Below the pieces are notes generated by a model that searched no databases, had not been told where the DNA came from, and was given only the letters and a program-made list of their open reading frames with translations. A stretch of DNA of 64,000 nucleotides, from NCBI RefSeq assembly GCF_958295425.1, contig NC_081153.1, positions 8,588,635 through 8,652,634 on the forward strand. Reading direction: 5' to 3'. Source of the DNA: Solea solea (lineage: Eukaryota > Chordata > Actinopteri > Pleuronectiformes > Soleidae). Made by a program: the position numbers and the translations under genes. Every line of letters starts with the position of its first letter. Position 1 is the first letter of the stretch. Positions 1 to 11,879 of the stretch are shown in pieces.

Positions 1-445
1 TCTATTTAACATCTCTTGGAAATAATGAATTTACTCATTCAAAATTATATTAGCCTTTACAGATATGGTTGTAAATTAGTCGCTACATTGTGCACAAATT
101 TGCTCTTGTCATGATTTATATTATGTTTTGGATCAGGATAGTTTGCCATCTTTAAAAAGTGGTTCCTTTTATAGAAAGCTTGTCCTCAGAACTGTAGAAA
201 ACAGGAAAATAAAAGACTACGACGATATAAAAACTGGCTTTTTATATCGTCGTAGCCTTTTATTTTCCTTTTATGTTCCTTTTTTTATTGGAGTGTCAGT
301 GTTTTCATCACTGCTCAGTCAGGCAGAACATGAAGAGTGAACTCAAAAATCAATATCACAATATGAAACATGTTTTTTTTTGTGTAGCATTTTGATAAGA
401 CACTTTATGAATCTGAATCACACACTCACATGTTTCTCACCTCAG
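1..445 (+). other. myo1d intron, 3' part
   Basis: AT-rich DNA ending in a pyrimidine tract and CAG acceptor just before the exon at 446. No coding signal is seen; a 70-codon frame at 128-340 runs through the hairpin at 204-268 and has no protein-like character. Confidence 0.7.
204..268. repeat. near-perfect 30 bp inverted repeat (hairpin)
   Basis: The left arm (204-233) and right arm (239-268) are complementary at 29 of 30 positions, with a 5-base loop (234-238). If transcribed with myo1d it would fold into a long stem close to a splice acceptor. It could be a fold-back remnant of a transposon, a palindromic insertion, or a small-RNA precursor. The sequence alone does not decide. Confidence 0.85.
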
Positions 446-603
446 TTCACAGGACTGAGCGTGACCAGTGGGGTCGACCAGATGGTGGCGCTACACACGT
501 CTACACAGGATGATGTCCTGTTTTGTCTGCAGCGAGGGGAGCTGTGCCCCAACGAGGACCGAGTGGGCGAACTGGTGGGAATGCTGGTCGACTATTTTAC
601 ACG
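446..603 (+). CDS. myo1d: unconventional myosin Id, penultimate coding exon (TH1 tail)
   Basis: This exon begins after a CAG acceptor and reads in frame from FTGLSVTSG through VGELVGMLVDYFTR to a GTCAGT donor at 604. The pattern is typical of the class I myosin tail homology 1 (TH1) domain, a basic region that binds membrane phospholipids. MYO1D is a single-headed actin motor acting at membranes and in left-right asymmetry. The exon ends two bases into a codon, and the exon at 14566 supplies one base, so the two join in frame (DYFTR-IRKVQF). The motor head, IQ motifs and most of the tail lie left of the window. Class is secure. The choice of myo1d over myo1g rests on the C-terminus encoded by the next exon and on the convergent cdk5r1 neighbour, as in human 17q11.2. 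Confidence 0.85.
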
Positions 604-747
604 GTCAGTACCAACAGTTACTACTACTTTATAACACTAAAACAGACAATAATACTATCACCATATTCTCTTTCTGCTTAATCTTAACCTGGTGATGAGG
701 AATTTATCTTTTTACACATCTTTATGTTTCCAAAATGGAAACTGATG

Positions 748-1006
748 TCTGTAAACTGCTCACTCTCCCGCACCAAAGTCCATAGAGAAAATCTGTGTGT
801 TTTTAGCTCACATGGACACATGAGCTGCTGGTCTACTGCTGCCTCATTTTTGCTCAGTTTGAGCCACTTTGGAAAATCAGATTTTAAAGGATTTCAAACA
901 ATAAAGACAAAAAGAATACATTTTAAGTTACTTGATTAAGGCAGCAGTGTGCTGTGATCTAAAATCGCTATGGACTTTGGCGCAGACGTGTGAGCAGTTG
1001 ACAAAC
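748..1006. mobile_element. short inverted-repeat element, family 'CCAAAGTCCATAG'
   Basis: The left arm contains CACCAAAGTCCATAG and the right arm CTATGGACTTTGGCGC. The outer ends (GTAAACTGCTCAC and GTGAGCAGTTGACAAAC) also pair. The interior has no coding frame, so this looks like a non-autonomous terminal-inverted-repeat element. Related copies lie at 44466-44565, 50672-50990 and 52820-53122, with fragments near 54795 and 59255. Confidence 0.7.
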
Positions 1007-2934
1007 TTTAGATGAAGCAACAATCCTATTCTTAAGATATCGTAGACGCAAGCAGACACAGATTTGACACTTTTGTTATGTGGCTATAATCAGTTTTTCC
1101 CTGTGTCCCTGCTGGCAGGCATGTTAGCACTAACAGAGATTTTGGTGGGTTCGAGGTGAAGGTTAGCTATCAGTGTTTGTCAGTGCTTTATACAAACACA
1201 CTTCAAAAAATATCTATCTATCTCTTAGCTATAGCTATCTATCGTAGCTAGATTAGCTAGCCTAGCTATTGAACCTGCTATATACTCACAAAAACGCAAA
1301 ATAAAAGTAGTGACATGCTTTTAAGTCACAGTTTGAAAGTGGTAACTTTGGTACTAAGGACTGACATTAAACGCTAATACGGAATTTAACACCAACCCTA
1401 AAATGTCACAGTCTTTACCACAGTTATAGCTGTGATGACTTGAAAAAGAGACATGAATTACGAGTGCAATCAAAACGGCTGTACCCTTTTTTTTTTTATC
1501 TGTGGTGTAATTATGGGTATTTTAACTGGCGTGTCTGGTTAACCACTTTTGGTTAACCCCCTGCTTGCACTGATGACTGAATTTCGTTTTAATAAAATAA
1601 TTATTATGCAGATTTGATTGAGAATCAAACTCTCCAGTAGCTGATTTTACTGATTAGAACAGAAGAAGCGGAGTTAATTGGTGACATCAGGTGATGAAAT
1701 GATTGTCTGGTAAGAAAATACGCAGCATCCCTGTGGGTCTTTGTGCCACATGAATAAACAACACAGCATTAGACTCATTGTCGCTGGTCAGAGGCGTTTG
1801 GAGAAAAGCAGGTCTATTAATGCAGCATAACAATTGCACAAATCATATTCTTGGCATTTATCACTGTCATAGTTGTCGCCGTCTGCGCCTTTGCTCTGAA
1901 TAACTGCCGTGAAATGAATCAGTCACGCTGACATTTGGCGCATTTATCACTCTGAACCTGTTGTGTCGCCGCTGTTTATGAATCTGATTCACTTCCGCCC
2001 ACTTTTAGTCTCTGCCAGACTGGATTTGAATGGGGCACCCTGCAAGTTTTCACACAGAGCAGACTGTTTTGGTTGTGGTGATAATCGATGAGTGTGGGCA
2101 AGTTGTCGTAAGTCCAGCCCGCTGAGACGCAGCACTAAGTATTAGTCCTTTAAATCCTCGAAGAGTCACACGCAGTGACGCAGAGAGAGAGAGAGAGAGC
2201 GAAAAAAAGGTAAACAAACTTGCATCAGAGCTCATTTTGCGGATTTTCATTGTGTTTCAGCCAAAACACAAAAAAAATGTGCTTTTTTATGCTGTGATAA
2301 TTAGATAGATATATTTACTTTATCGATCAGACTCCGCAAAGTAAATAAAATAAGAAATTAAATCCAAAATAGACAGAACTATTAGAATAAAATACAGTAT
2401 AAAAGAACAATTAATGTTGATCAATTTTAGGGTCTTTTCACTTACATGATACAAAACACACAGATCATGTCATAAAGAAATAAACAATTTGTCATTATAG
2501 AGAAGTTGAGGAGTTTGTGTTAGTAATAATAATAATACTTTCACGTTTGCATCTGTTTTATCTGCAGGTAGGCATGAAATTAGAAACACTATACAGTTCA
2601 GTGACAACTTATAAAGTTTAGAGGCAACAATAAATATGACTGAACATTAAATGAACTATATAAGTAGTAGCTTAAACATTTGTAAATGAAAATAAACTCA
2701 AAAAACATAGGTCAATGTAGACATTTTTGCCCTGATTTCAACCACAATTTAAGTGACTTTATTGCGGGGGAATGGAATTCCATTTCCAATTCCTCCTTAC
2801 TTGATAATAATAATAGCAATAAAAGTCTAAAATCACTTAACATGAGACTTATAAAAGCATGAACCATAAAGTAATAAAAACTAGAGTTTGGTAAAACAAT
2901 GCATTTTAAAAGCACAATAAGATAGAACCACATT

Positions 2935-3560
2935 TCTGAGGAAGTTTAGGACTAAGATTTGAATTTTGGTGAAGTTAGGCATTAACTAGTCATGGTTAAG
3001 GCAAGGGCCTATGGTTATAATGGATAGAAATCTGAGAATGTGTATTCCAGGTATTACTTATTTTGTGGGGACACTCACATTATGGGGATAAAAAATGTAC
3101 CCATAATAAAAAAATAATACATATTAGGGTGAAGACATGTTAGGATGAGGGTAGAGTTAAGGTTAAGCTTAGGCCAGTACTAGTTATGGTTAAGGTTATG
3201 TCTCCAGGAAATGACTGTAATGTCTAAAGTCTCTAAAGTCATGGAAACCAGACTGTGTGTGTGTTCTTGTATGTAACTTTAAATGTTTTTGTTTTTTTTA
3301 GGATCAACACCTGATTTTATGGTTGGGGTTATAATTGGATTTATGTTGAGGGTTAAGTAAGAATGCTGTGTGAGTGTGTGTGTTCCTGTATGTGTGTCTT
3401 TGTGAGGACCAAAGACCGTATAAACCATAGGAAGTGAGAACATTTCTGAAAATAAGGACATTTTGTCTGCTCCCCACAACTTTAAAGGGCTTTTTTGGGG
3501 TTCAGCCCTGGTTTTAGGGTTAGAATTGTATTTAGGTTAAAGATAAGGCTATGTCTATGA
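2935..3560. repeat. dispersed repeat with GGTTAGGG-like tracts (copy 1)
   Basis: Imperfect GGTTAAGG and TTAGGGTTAG tracts alternate with blocks reading TGTGAGGACC, ATTATGGGGA and CTCCAGGAAATGA, separated by short GT runs. The same blocks in the same order recur at 53785-54310, and in part at 5610-5870, 32900-33540 and 35705-35820. No coding capacity is seen. Confidence 0.7.
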
Positions 3561-3961
3561 GTGTCCTCAGTAAGAATGCTGTGTGAGAATGTGTGTGTGA
3601 GAGCCTGCAGCAGCAGCGGCAGCTGTGCGGCTCTGGCCGGTGTTTGTCGGGCGTCAGAGAAGGAGAGACGACCATCAGGAGCGAGCTTCCGCTCTCCGCC
3701 TGTCTTTGTGCCGCCATCTGCGGTGAATGGAGGGCGGAGGGTTGTGGGGGGCGGGGGTTGTGACCTCTACAGAGCTACTCATTAAAAGCAGACTCATGAG
3801 ACAATGTCAGGGTTGAGCTGTGAAAGTGTGCGAGGAGGAGGAGGAGGAGGAAGACTCAAACACACACTCCTCTTGTGCTTCCTTCTGTCAGGAAGTCAGA
3901 TCACGGGCGAGTAACACGGGCGTCATTTTAGTTTGTGATGTGAAGTCAGACTGTGGCTCGC

Positions 3962-3962
<1 letters not shown>

Positions 3963-3992
<30 letters not shown>
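3963..3992. repeat. (GTT)n microsatellite
   Basis: About ten GTT units in a row, preceded by a short (GGA)n run at 3833-3850. Confidence 0.95.
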
Positions 3993-3993
<1 letters not shown>

Positions 3994-4234
3994 AATTGAA
4001 TCACTCTAATTCAAACCTGAGAGAGCTGACGTGGGAGTTTTTACAGATGAGAAGATGTTTGGTGGCAGTGGCACAGTTTGTTCGTTGTACAAAAACTGGG
4101 TCAGTGAAGGCAGCACAGGGTAAAATTGAACTTCAAAGACAGAAACACGTCCCTCCTCCATCTTCATCTGTCGCTCGTTCCTGTACATCCTCATGTGTCT
4201 GTAGGGCCTGTACACACGGGAATGAGTTCAGGAG

Positions 4235-4470
4235 AATCTGAAAAAGTTTTTATTCACATGGAAGCAGCTTTCTGGGAGCCCGAAAACACTATTTTTTTGG
4301 AAATGGTTCCTTCCCAGGCCACCCTGTTTTCGTGAAAACAACCAAATTATGCAATTTAGGGATTCACCAGTATTGTCGCCGTTTTCTTCTTGTGTTTGGT
4401 GTGTTTTTATGGTAGTGTTACAGCGCCACATACAGGCCTGGCATATGTACTACAGCATTTAGTGGAAAAC
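4235..4470. repeat. dispersed repeat, family 'CATACAGGCCTGGCATATGT' (copy 1)
   Basis: The end of this block reads ACAGCGCCACATACAGG followed by CTGGCATATGTACTACAGC. The same ending recurs at 21110-21165 and 34180-34225, each time after a CTTCTTGTGTTTG-like or T-rich stretch. The element is non-coding. Confidence 0.6.
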
Positions 4471-4825
4471 TTTTTTAAGAACAAAAAATAAAAAAAAGAT
4501 CGTATAGGGACACGTTTGTTTTGATGTGGATAAGACGTGAGTCTGAACTGTTACCATGAATGAAGTGTGTGTGTGTTTGGGAAGGGGGTGGCGGCCTCAT
4601 GGACCATCTGCTGGGACAGCTGGGGGAGCACAGGCAGGATTTAGGGTAAGATCTGCTTCAACCTCAAAGATTGAGGAGGATTCTTTACTTAAAAGGCAAT
4701 ATGGCGATGCTATGAGTCTGTTTTTAAATATATATTCTTTATATGAGCTGTGATGCTTGATCAAAAAATGTGCAGCTTTTAGTTTGTTGAACAAAGTGAA
4801 ATATATTTCTTCTCCTGTAAAACAT

Positions 4826-5100
4826 TTAAAGGTCCAGTGTGTCACATTTATAAGGCTTTGTTGGCAAACATTTAAATTGTTTGTGTGAGTGTATAATCAC
4901 TTTAAATAATTTTATTAAGCTTTATGTGTGTACTTATACATCTATGTATATATACTTACACATGTCCCAGTGTAGACAATTCTGTAGATAATAACAATTA
5001 GAATATAACCTCTAATATACAGTAATTCAAATATATTTACAGATGGAGTGGACATTTTAACCTATGTCCACATTGAGGGTCAGACACGTGTATATAATAT
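4826..5100 (+). mobile_element. TTAA-flanked MITE, degraded copy
   Basis: The left end reads TTTAAAGGTCCAGTGTG, the conserved terminus of a non-autonomous element found at six or more places in this window. The interior (AGTGTATAATCAC) is recognisable but decayed, and I could not place the right end precisely. Confidence 0.6.
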
Positions 5101-5585
5101 AAAATCCACAATAAATCAAGCTAAGTAAGATATATTAGTGAATGCATCATATTGATAAAATAAGTCAGTTGGTGTACTTAAAAAAAGAACATAACTGTAG
5201 AGGAGAGGTAATGAATTCAAAAATATTTTTCCCATTGAAATCAGCAGCAGAATAATGTGATTTTCATCCGTCTCAGTAGCTAATAATTTGCTGCACTCAT
5301 CATTAATACTAGATATATAAAGTTTAAAAAAAATACAGATTAAACCCCCTCTGGGTCCGGCTCTGTCTTTTTAGAGACACACAATCACATATTTTTCGTT
5401 TTCTCCCCCCCCCGTGTTTCCTCTCTTCTTCTTCCGCAGCAGTTCCTCTACTTCTTTATAAAACCTGCATTAATAGAAATCATCTGGGTCACCCTCAGAA
5501 AAAACGACATGATTTCATTAACCTCAAAGCATATGTTAGTGTGGTCTTGTGATGTGGCTTTAATGAACTCCCAAAGGGAAGTGAC

Positions 5586-5870
5586 CACACACACACACAC
5601 ACACAAAAACTTGTTTTTATATCTTAGAGGGGACACATCTTAGCCATAATGCATCACGTACTGTAGCACCTTACCCTAACCTTTACTATCACAACTAAGG
5701 GCCTAACCCTAACCCTTAACCTAACCACAATTCAAATCTTAGTCCTAAACTTAACCTGTTCCTCGAGTAGGTTCGGCCTCATCAGGACCAGGTTTTTGGT
5801 CTCCACTAGGACTACTGGTCCTGACAAGGTCAATGTTTATGCCAGGAAAAAGGTCCTATGGGGTTGGGTA
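5586..5870. repeat. (CA)n tract followed by GGTTAGGG-family repeat (copy 2, inverted)
   Basis: A ten-unit CA run (5586-5606) leads into CCCTAACC/CTTAACC tracts and a block ending AGGACCAGGTTTTTGGTCTC. That block recurs almost unchanged at 33450-33475. The CCCTAA runs are irregular and belong to this dispersed family, so they are not evidence of a telomere relic. Confidence 0.7.
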
Positions 5871-6459
5871 ACCCACACGTATAAACACAGCTACTGATGT
5901 GAAAAGAACTTGTTGACTTAGTTGTTCGACCTTGACGGACGTCAACAGTTTGTCAGGTTGTTGTCGGCTGCGGCGAAAATCGTCCGTCTCTGTTCTAGAT
6001 TCACTTTTTTTTAGGTCGTGAAAGGCGTCATCCTGAGCCTGAAATAGCCTCCTCCGTTTCTCTGCTGCCTCCCCTCTTTTTTCCCTCCCTCTGTGTCTGT
6101 CCTCAATGTGTTCATGTCTCTGACAGTCCTGCTGGCTGCAGTGACAGGACAGCAGAGGCTGCTCGACCTCCCGCTCAATTTACCCTCTCACTCTCCATTT
6201 ATGTCAGTGTTTTTTTTTTTTTTTGCTTTGATGTGGCTGTTGCTTTGGTTTCGATGCATGGCACGGAACCAGAGCCTGTGCACTTTTCATCATATGGATT
6301 GTAACTATGGCAACAGCTTTTAACCTGGGGTGGATGTATATAAAGACCTGACCTATTTACTTGTCTGTAAAAGCCGGCTCGGTCGTGTGGTTCACTGGTT
6401 TTTCCCCATTAAACCACAGAGCCTGAATCTATCTGTTGATTTTCTGTCTTAATCAAATG

Positions 6460-7125
6460 GTGCTTTTCCACTATACCGTTCGACTCTACTCGTTTTGGTA
6501 TGGTTTTCCATTACTATAGTACCTCCTCAACGTGGGCGGAGTCATCATACCACGGCTGCATGAAGCTGCTGTGACGTGACGTTTTATACGCGACACAAGC
6601 ACACAAAGTAGTGACTTGTAAAGTGGTTGTTTTCAGTGTAACCGAATCATTAGAATCAGTTCATTGAAAAGATTTGTTCACAGAATCGTTCAGTACTTCC
6701 CGACACGGTCACTGAACTGTGAATTACGACTGAACTGGTTGTGTTTCGGCTCACGATCAAACTGTGTAATGGAAAATAGCCAAAACAGGCCTCTCTTCAT
6801 CATATTTCCACCATGGTTCGGTTTGGTATGGTTTTGGAACGGTAAGGCTTGCATACCTGTACTTGGTAGCAGGTGTGGGCTGTGCCCGACATCATACCAG
6901 TGTGACAACAGACAACAATGGAGGACGTCCAACAGCTCTTTTTTGATCGATTTGTAGCTGTGCGTCTCAAAAGCTGTCAAGCTTTGCATGAGAACAGCGG
7001 TCGCAAAGTAGTCACGTCTTCCTGTTGCCCAATCAGCTGACTGTCGTGGGCGGAGCTACACTGTACTGTACCATAGTAGCCCAAGGGAAGGGTGCCAAAG
7101 AATCCCTAACCCTATACAAAAGTGC
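6460..7125. mobile_element. non-autonomous element, family 'CGACTCTACTCG'
   Basis: The block opens with TTTTCCACTATACCGTTCGA and CTCTACTCG, carries TTGGTATGGTTTTGGAACGG inside, and closes with GGCGGAGCTACACTGTACTG. Related sequence lies at 9055-9200, 27700-28080 and 46765-46945. It has no transposase frame. I believe it belongs to a common teleost DNA-transposon derivative but cannot name it. Confidence 0.55.
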
Positions 7126-7739
7126 TTGTTGACTATAAATAGTATTTTGTCATCGTTAGATTGTGTCGGCATCTTATTTGTTGATCTACTTCTGATTAGT
7201 TTGTCAGTTGAAAGTTAACAGGATCATCAAGTAACATCAAATCATAGATTAGTTGCTGACAGTCAACCACACTACAGTATACAATCAACAGAACTGTAAA
7301 TGTGTGTCAGGAGTGGACTATCAAAATAAAGTGTCACCTTAATGTGACCTCATGATACACGAAAAGAACAAACAAACATACAACAGCTATGTATCACAAC
7401 AGCTCCAACACAACAATAAATTCTACTTTTACTTTCCTGCAAAGTGAGAGAGTCGTTCTTTGTTCGGCGTCGATCTTGACAAAATTAACTTGGGGTCAGA
7501 CTCGCGTTCCCCTCACACCACGTGAGCCATCAAAGACAGAGAAAAGAGGATGACTCACTCCTGATTTCTGTGGCAGCTTGATTGAAAAATGTTTGTTTTT
7601 GTCGAGGTTCAACGAGGACACACACACACAAGCAGAGATCTAAATAAATAAAAAGCTCTTAAATCTAAAGAGTGAGGAGGATGGTGGTAAAGGAAGAGGG
7701 CAGGCAAATGTTTATTGCTAATTAAATGATCATTAGCAT

Positions 7740-7792
7740 TAGAAACAGGATGTAAATATATATGTATACATATGTATGTATGTATATATATG

Positions 7793-7825
<33 letters not shown>

Positions 7826-7830
7826 TTGAC
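7740..7830. repeat. TA/TATG low-complexity repeat
   Basis: Alternating TATG and TA dinucleotides end in a pure (AT)n run at about 7805-7826. Confidence 0.9.
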
Positions 7831-8204
7831 TTGACAGTAACAAGAGCATGTGACTTTCGTGTTTACTTGAACTGCTGAGATGCTTCATGTGTCCATTTGA
7901 CAAAAGCTCCATTCAGACAGGATTAATATTACAAGAGGAAGTGGGTCATAAAATACTGTGGTGTTTTAGCCACTGGCAAATTACACGGACGGTTTCACTA
8001 ATAGTCAACGATACAAACCATGTGACCTTCATTACAAGTGAGCTCAGTATTAAAGTGTTCTGGTAACTACTGTGTCTGACTTTTCCCTCACCACTTGAAG
8101 CTATAACACGTTTAAAGTAACGACAAACATGTGAATAGAATTTAAAAATAACAGGCATGTATTCCCTTTGGAGGCATACTGTATATGCTGCCAATAAATT
8201 CTTT

Positions 8205-8345
8205 CATAATCCATGAAACTTTTGATGATTTTCTCAATTAATCGGGTGGTTTGATCCACAAAATGTCAGAAAAAGTTGAAAAATGTCCCAAATCTCGAAA
8301 TAATGATTACAAATATTATGCTATTATGCTAAAGCTATTCTTTTT
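8205..8345. repeat. dispersed repeat, family 'AATTAATCG' (copy 1)
   Basis: Contains CTCAATTAATCGGGTGG, a CACAAAATGTCAGAAAA block and GTCCCAAATCTCGAAATAATG. This combination recurs at least seven more times in the window (26035, 32035, 37695, 42735, 43425, 45170 and 60020 regions). Confidence 0.6.
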
Positions 8346-9054
8346 CAGCGTTCACAGGCAGGTGAAATGCTGACCTCTGACACAGTTTGAATGTAAATAC
8401 GATGAGGGAGCAGCAGAGGTGAAGTGGAGAATTTAACCGTGTGATGACACAGGTGGGAAAGACGGTGAACACTCGCATCATATTTTTCTCATGAGCTCAT
8501 TCCCACACGTTCACATCAAAGACGTGGCCTCTGGCAGAGCGGGAGTTCTTTATAAAGACTGTATCCTCACTGTGCCTCCCACTCGCTCGCTGGTTCAATC
8601 CGCTCGAGCGGCATCACACACAGCCTCGTGGAAATTACGCTGAGCGATTCAGCTACTGACCTCGAGCACTGCGGCGGCATCAAAAGGCCTCTTTGTGGAT
8701 TCAAAACGTCGCACATGTGCTGCCTGTAAATTGACCACAGAGTGCGACAAATGGATTCCTCCGCCACAGAGTGACACTTGTGTTGAGCACTACACAGCAA
8801 TTTAACCGTTTAAACAACGGCTTTTATCTTCAGTCGGGCACATGTTTGGCTGCGCTGCCGGAGACAACAAAACACAAACAGCTGACTTGTGGGCTGAATG
8901 TTCCTGCTGTCCAACCCTATTACCGGAGGAGAAACGATGGTGGGTGAAACTGCCGGAACCGAAGACGAGGCAGCAATAAACGAGTTCTGTCCACTTACTG
9001 CAGTTTGAAAATCACCTGATGTTGAAAGAAAAACCCAGGCTTGGTGATGTTGGA

Positions 9055-9200
9055 CACTAATGCTGTGTTTCCATCATGTTACGGTCCGGTTTGGTTTGGA
9101 ATGGTAAAGCCCTGTGTCAGGCTTGCGTTTCGGCTGAGAACTGTAGGCAGGGTGTGGACTGTGCAACGTTGCAAGAAACGATGACATTTCCTAATGGAAA
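9055..9200. mobile_element. fragment of the 6460-7125 element family
   Basis: TTTCCATCATGTTACGGTCC, GGTTTGGTTTGGAATGG and CAGGGTGTGGACTGTGC parallel the interior of the element at 6460-7125. Confidence 0.5.
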
Positions 9201-9235
9201 CGTAAAAAAATATGTACCTGTACAAAACTGAAATA

Positions 9236-9395
9236 CACCACGTTTACATGGATCAGACACGTGATAGCCCTTCATATGATCTGAATGACGATCAGCACAA
9301 ACCCGCCCTCTCGTTCGGAAGGAAATTTGTTTCCGAATGGGCCGTATCGGCTTTTATTTCCGATTTCTTGTGTCCATGTAAACATAGCTAGTGTC
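9236..9395. mobile_element. MITE with TTTACATGGA ends
   Basis: About 150 bases are bounded by CGTTTACATGGA on the left and TCCATGTAAACATA on the right, a perfect 10 bp terminal inverted repeat. The interior is non-coding. This is typical of a small cut-and-paste derivative. Confidence 0.6.
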
Positions 9396-10059
9396 AAAAT
9401 AAAAGTCAATTTAACTACTTATGTTCACACTTAGTTAAAATGAACTCAAATCCCAATTGTATTTGACACTTTCAGCATTACTTTCACAAGGTATAATATT
9501 TATTGCATAGACGAAGACCGAAGATCATCTCTTCTGAGGTGAAACAGGTTCATTCTCTGTGATTATCGTCCAGTTACCATGAAGGACGTGCTGGAAGTCA
9601 CCCCCATAATTGTCATGTGGATACAAACATCTCTTCCCATTGATAATGGATTTGAGGAGAGGCTTGACTCTCTGTTTGCTTCCATCTGTCACTGATTCAC
9701 TGTTAAACTTTCTCATTAATGTGTCAGGAGTCTTGAAAATAATTGGTGTTAAGAAAATGATTGATTCCCCCGCTGTTTAACAACGTCACGGTTGGTGACA
9801 CACGTCGATGATTCAAGCCGTGAGCGTCGGCTTTGCATCTTATTCCACCTCTTATCAAAAGCCTCTCTACGTCTTGCTGCTTTTACAGTATGACTAAGTC
9901 TTTCCCAGAATCTCTAGTGGAGACGTTTTCCTGATGACGGTGGTGTTAATTATATCAGAGTGGATCAGAGGTGATCAACACTGTGATGGAAAAAGCAGAC
10001 CCTGCACTTCCCTCACCCATAACGCCTCACACCTGAAGACCCGAGTGCCCTCGGCCCAC

Positions 10060-10215
10060 GTTGCCCCCCCACACACAATGTAGGGAGATGATGCTGTTTC
10101 CCCAGTGATGGTTGCCAGGCAGCTGGGGAACCACTAATTATGATTGCTGGGGGAAAATTGCAGGGTTGTTTTGATGTGGGGCTGTCAGAAAGGGCAGTGT
10201 GGACAGACGGACGAA
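10060..10215. other. candidate conserved non-coding element
   Basis: A repeat-free, moderately GC-rich block includes a homeodomain-type core (ACTAATTATGATTG) between CAGCTGGGG and GCTGGGGG. Nothing codes here. The call is a guess from composition and motif clustering only. The block at 8550-8810 has similar character without a clear motif. Confidence 0.3.
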
Positions 10216-11879
10216 AAGACACAGCTGATTATGTGATGGCTTCCAGCTTTTTGCCTCTTTCAAATTGAACTGTAAGTTCTGCAACTTGCTGTCCACAGTT
10301 GTTGATGGATCAATCAGAACAAACTTGTGTTTTCTCTGACACTGATTATGTTATTAACCTTCACAAGAGCATTTTTCTTTTTCTTGTTATTGAGTGGAAA
10401 GATTTTTGTCCTCCAGGAGGAACAAAGCTGTTGTTAGCAGAAAGTTAGCAGAGATCTGAGATGACACATCATTCCCTGGGAGCGACTTCTGGCGTTGATC
10501 TGATTCCCCCATAATGCGGCACAAACAGCATCAGTAACACGGTGTAGCGCTCAGATCCTCGGCAACGCCTCGACACACGTCCGTCCTCTGCGACTCGGCT
10601 GCAAAATAAAACGGCCTGTAATTCCCCATAATGGAGACACCAGAAGCAGGTTTTCATGTCAGATTAGCAGCAGCCGGAATCATAGAGGGGATGAAGGATG
10701 GTGGCAGACAAATAAAAGATACGGGGAGCAGTTGAAGGTGGTTGGAAGAGTGGTGTGGTCCTCCAGGAGCTGCTGCTGCCCCAGATCTGTCTCCAGCTTC
10801 ACTCTCTGAATTATCCAAGTGCAGTTTGAGGGCTGGTTGGCAGACAGTCGACCGTGGGCTTTGTTTATGAACAGAATCCCAGTGCGCACACGCACACACA
10901 CACACACATCGATCACACGTATAAAACTGAAAAGAGAGACACATGTCAAAACAAGCAGTTTGTGCTGCCGCCTTCATTATGCCCGTGGAGGCCATTTTGA
11001 GTTTTAACGCTACACTTCATGTGACGCGAGCTCTCATGTAAACGCCCGTGTTCAGAGAACACAAGAGTCGAGAACAAAAAAATCGACTTAACTCGGATTT
11101 ACAGAAGCCGAGAGAAAATCTGTTGTTATTGTGTATTATATTATTTTAATGCACTTTCTGCTCTCAGTTTCTCAGAAATAACTTTCATTATAATTTCCTG
11201 ATCAGTATTAATCTGGCATCAGTGACTAATTATTACCAAATAATAATAACTATGACTAGAAAACAACAAGACTTTATGTTTCATATCTGACAAATTGCTT
11301 AAGATTGTTGCTACTATTTTTATTTATTTATGTAGTTAATTTATTGGGGGACAATGCAAACTCTTGTAGCACGACTCCAGCCTGCTATAAACACGCTGTT
11401 TAAACTGATGCTTTACATATAGAAATTATAGTTATTGCTAGTTTCCAACTCTTGTCCCGTGTTAAGCCTTTAAATAAATAAAAATCAAGCTCATGAGCAA
11501 TTGCAGATATGATACAAATAAGGACATTTAAATTAAAGTTACATCCAATAATGATGATGGTGTATTGTATTAACAGTCACCAACTCTTACTTTGTCAATA
11601 ACAAAGTCGCGTCTTATTGCAACACGAGGCTGCCGCAGTATGACAAACCTACTTCCTGTCAAAACAGGCTACTTCCTGTCCAAATAATTTACGGCAGTTT
11701 GGATAATCAAATAATGATATAGTTCCTTTTAGTAGTTATTGCTATCAAACATATACATGTTAGAGGTTAGCGGTTATTTTATGGCGGTTGGTAACACTTT
11801 TGCACATGCATTGAACGACTCAGGTTTTACGGAAACAGGACTGGGTAACAATAGTATGCTCACGGAGCAGGTAACGACC

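Noticed and set aside
5640..5740. CCCTAACCC tracts as a relic of a telomere fusion
   Set aside because: The tracts are irregular and recur with the same flanking blocks at several sites, so they belong to a dispersed repeat family.
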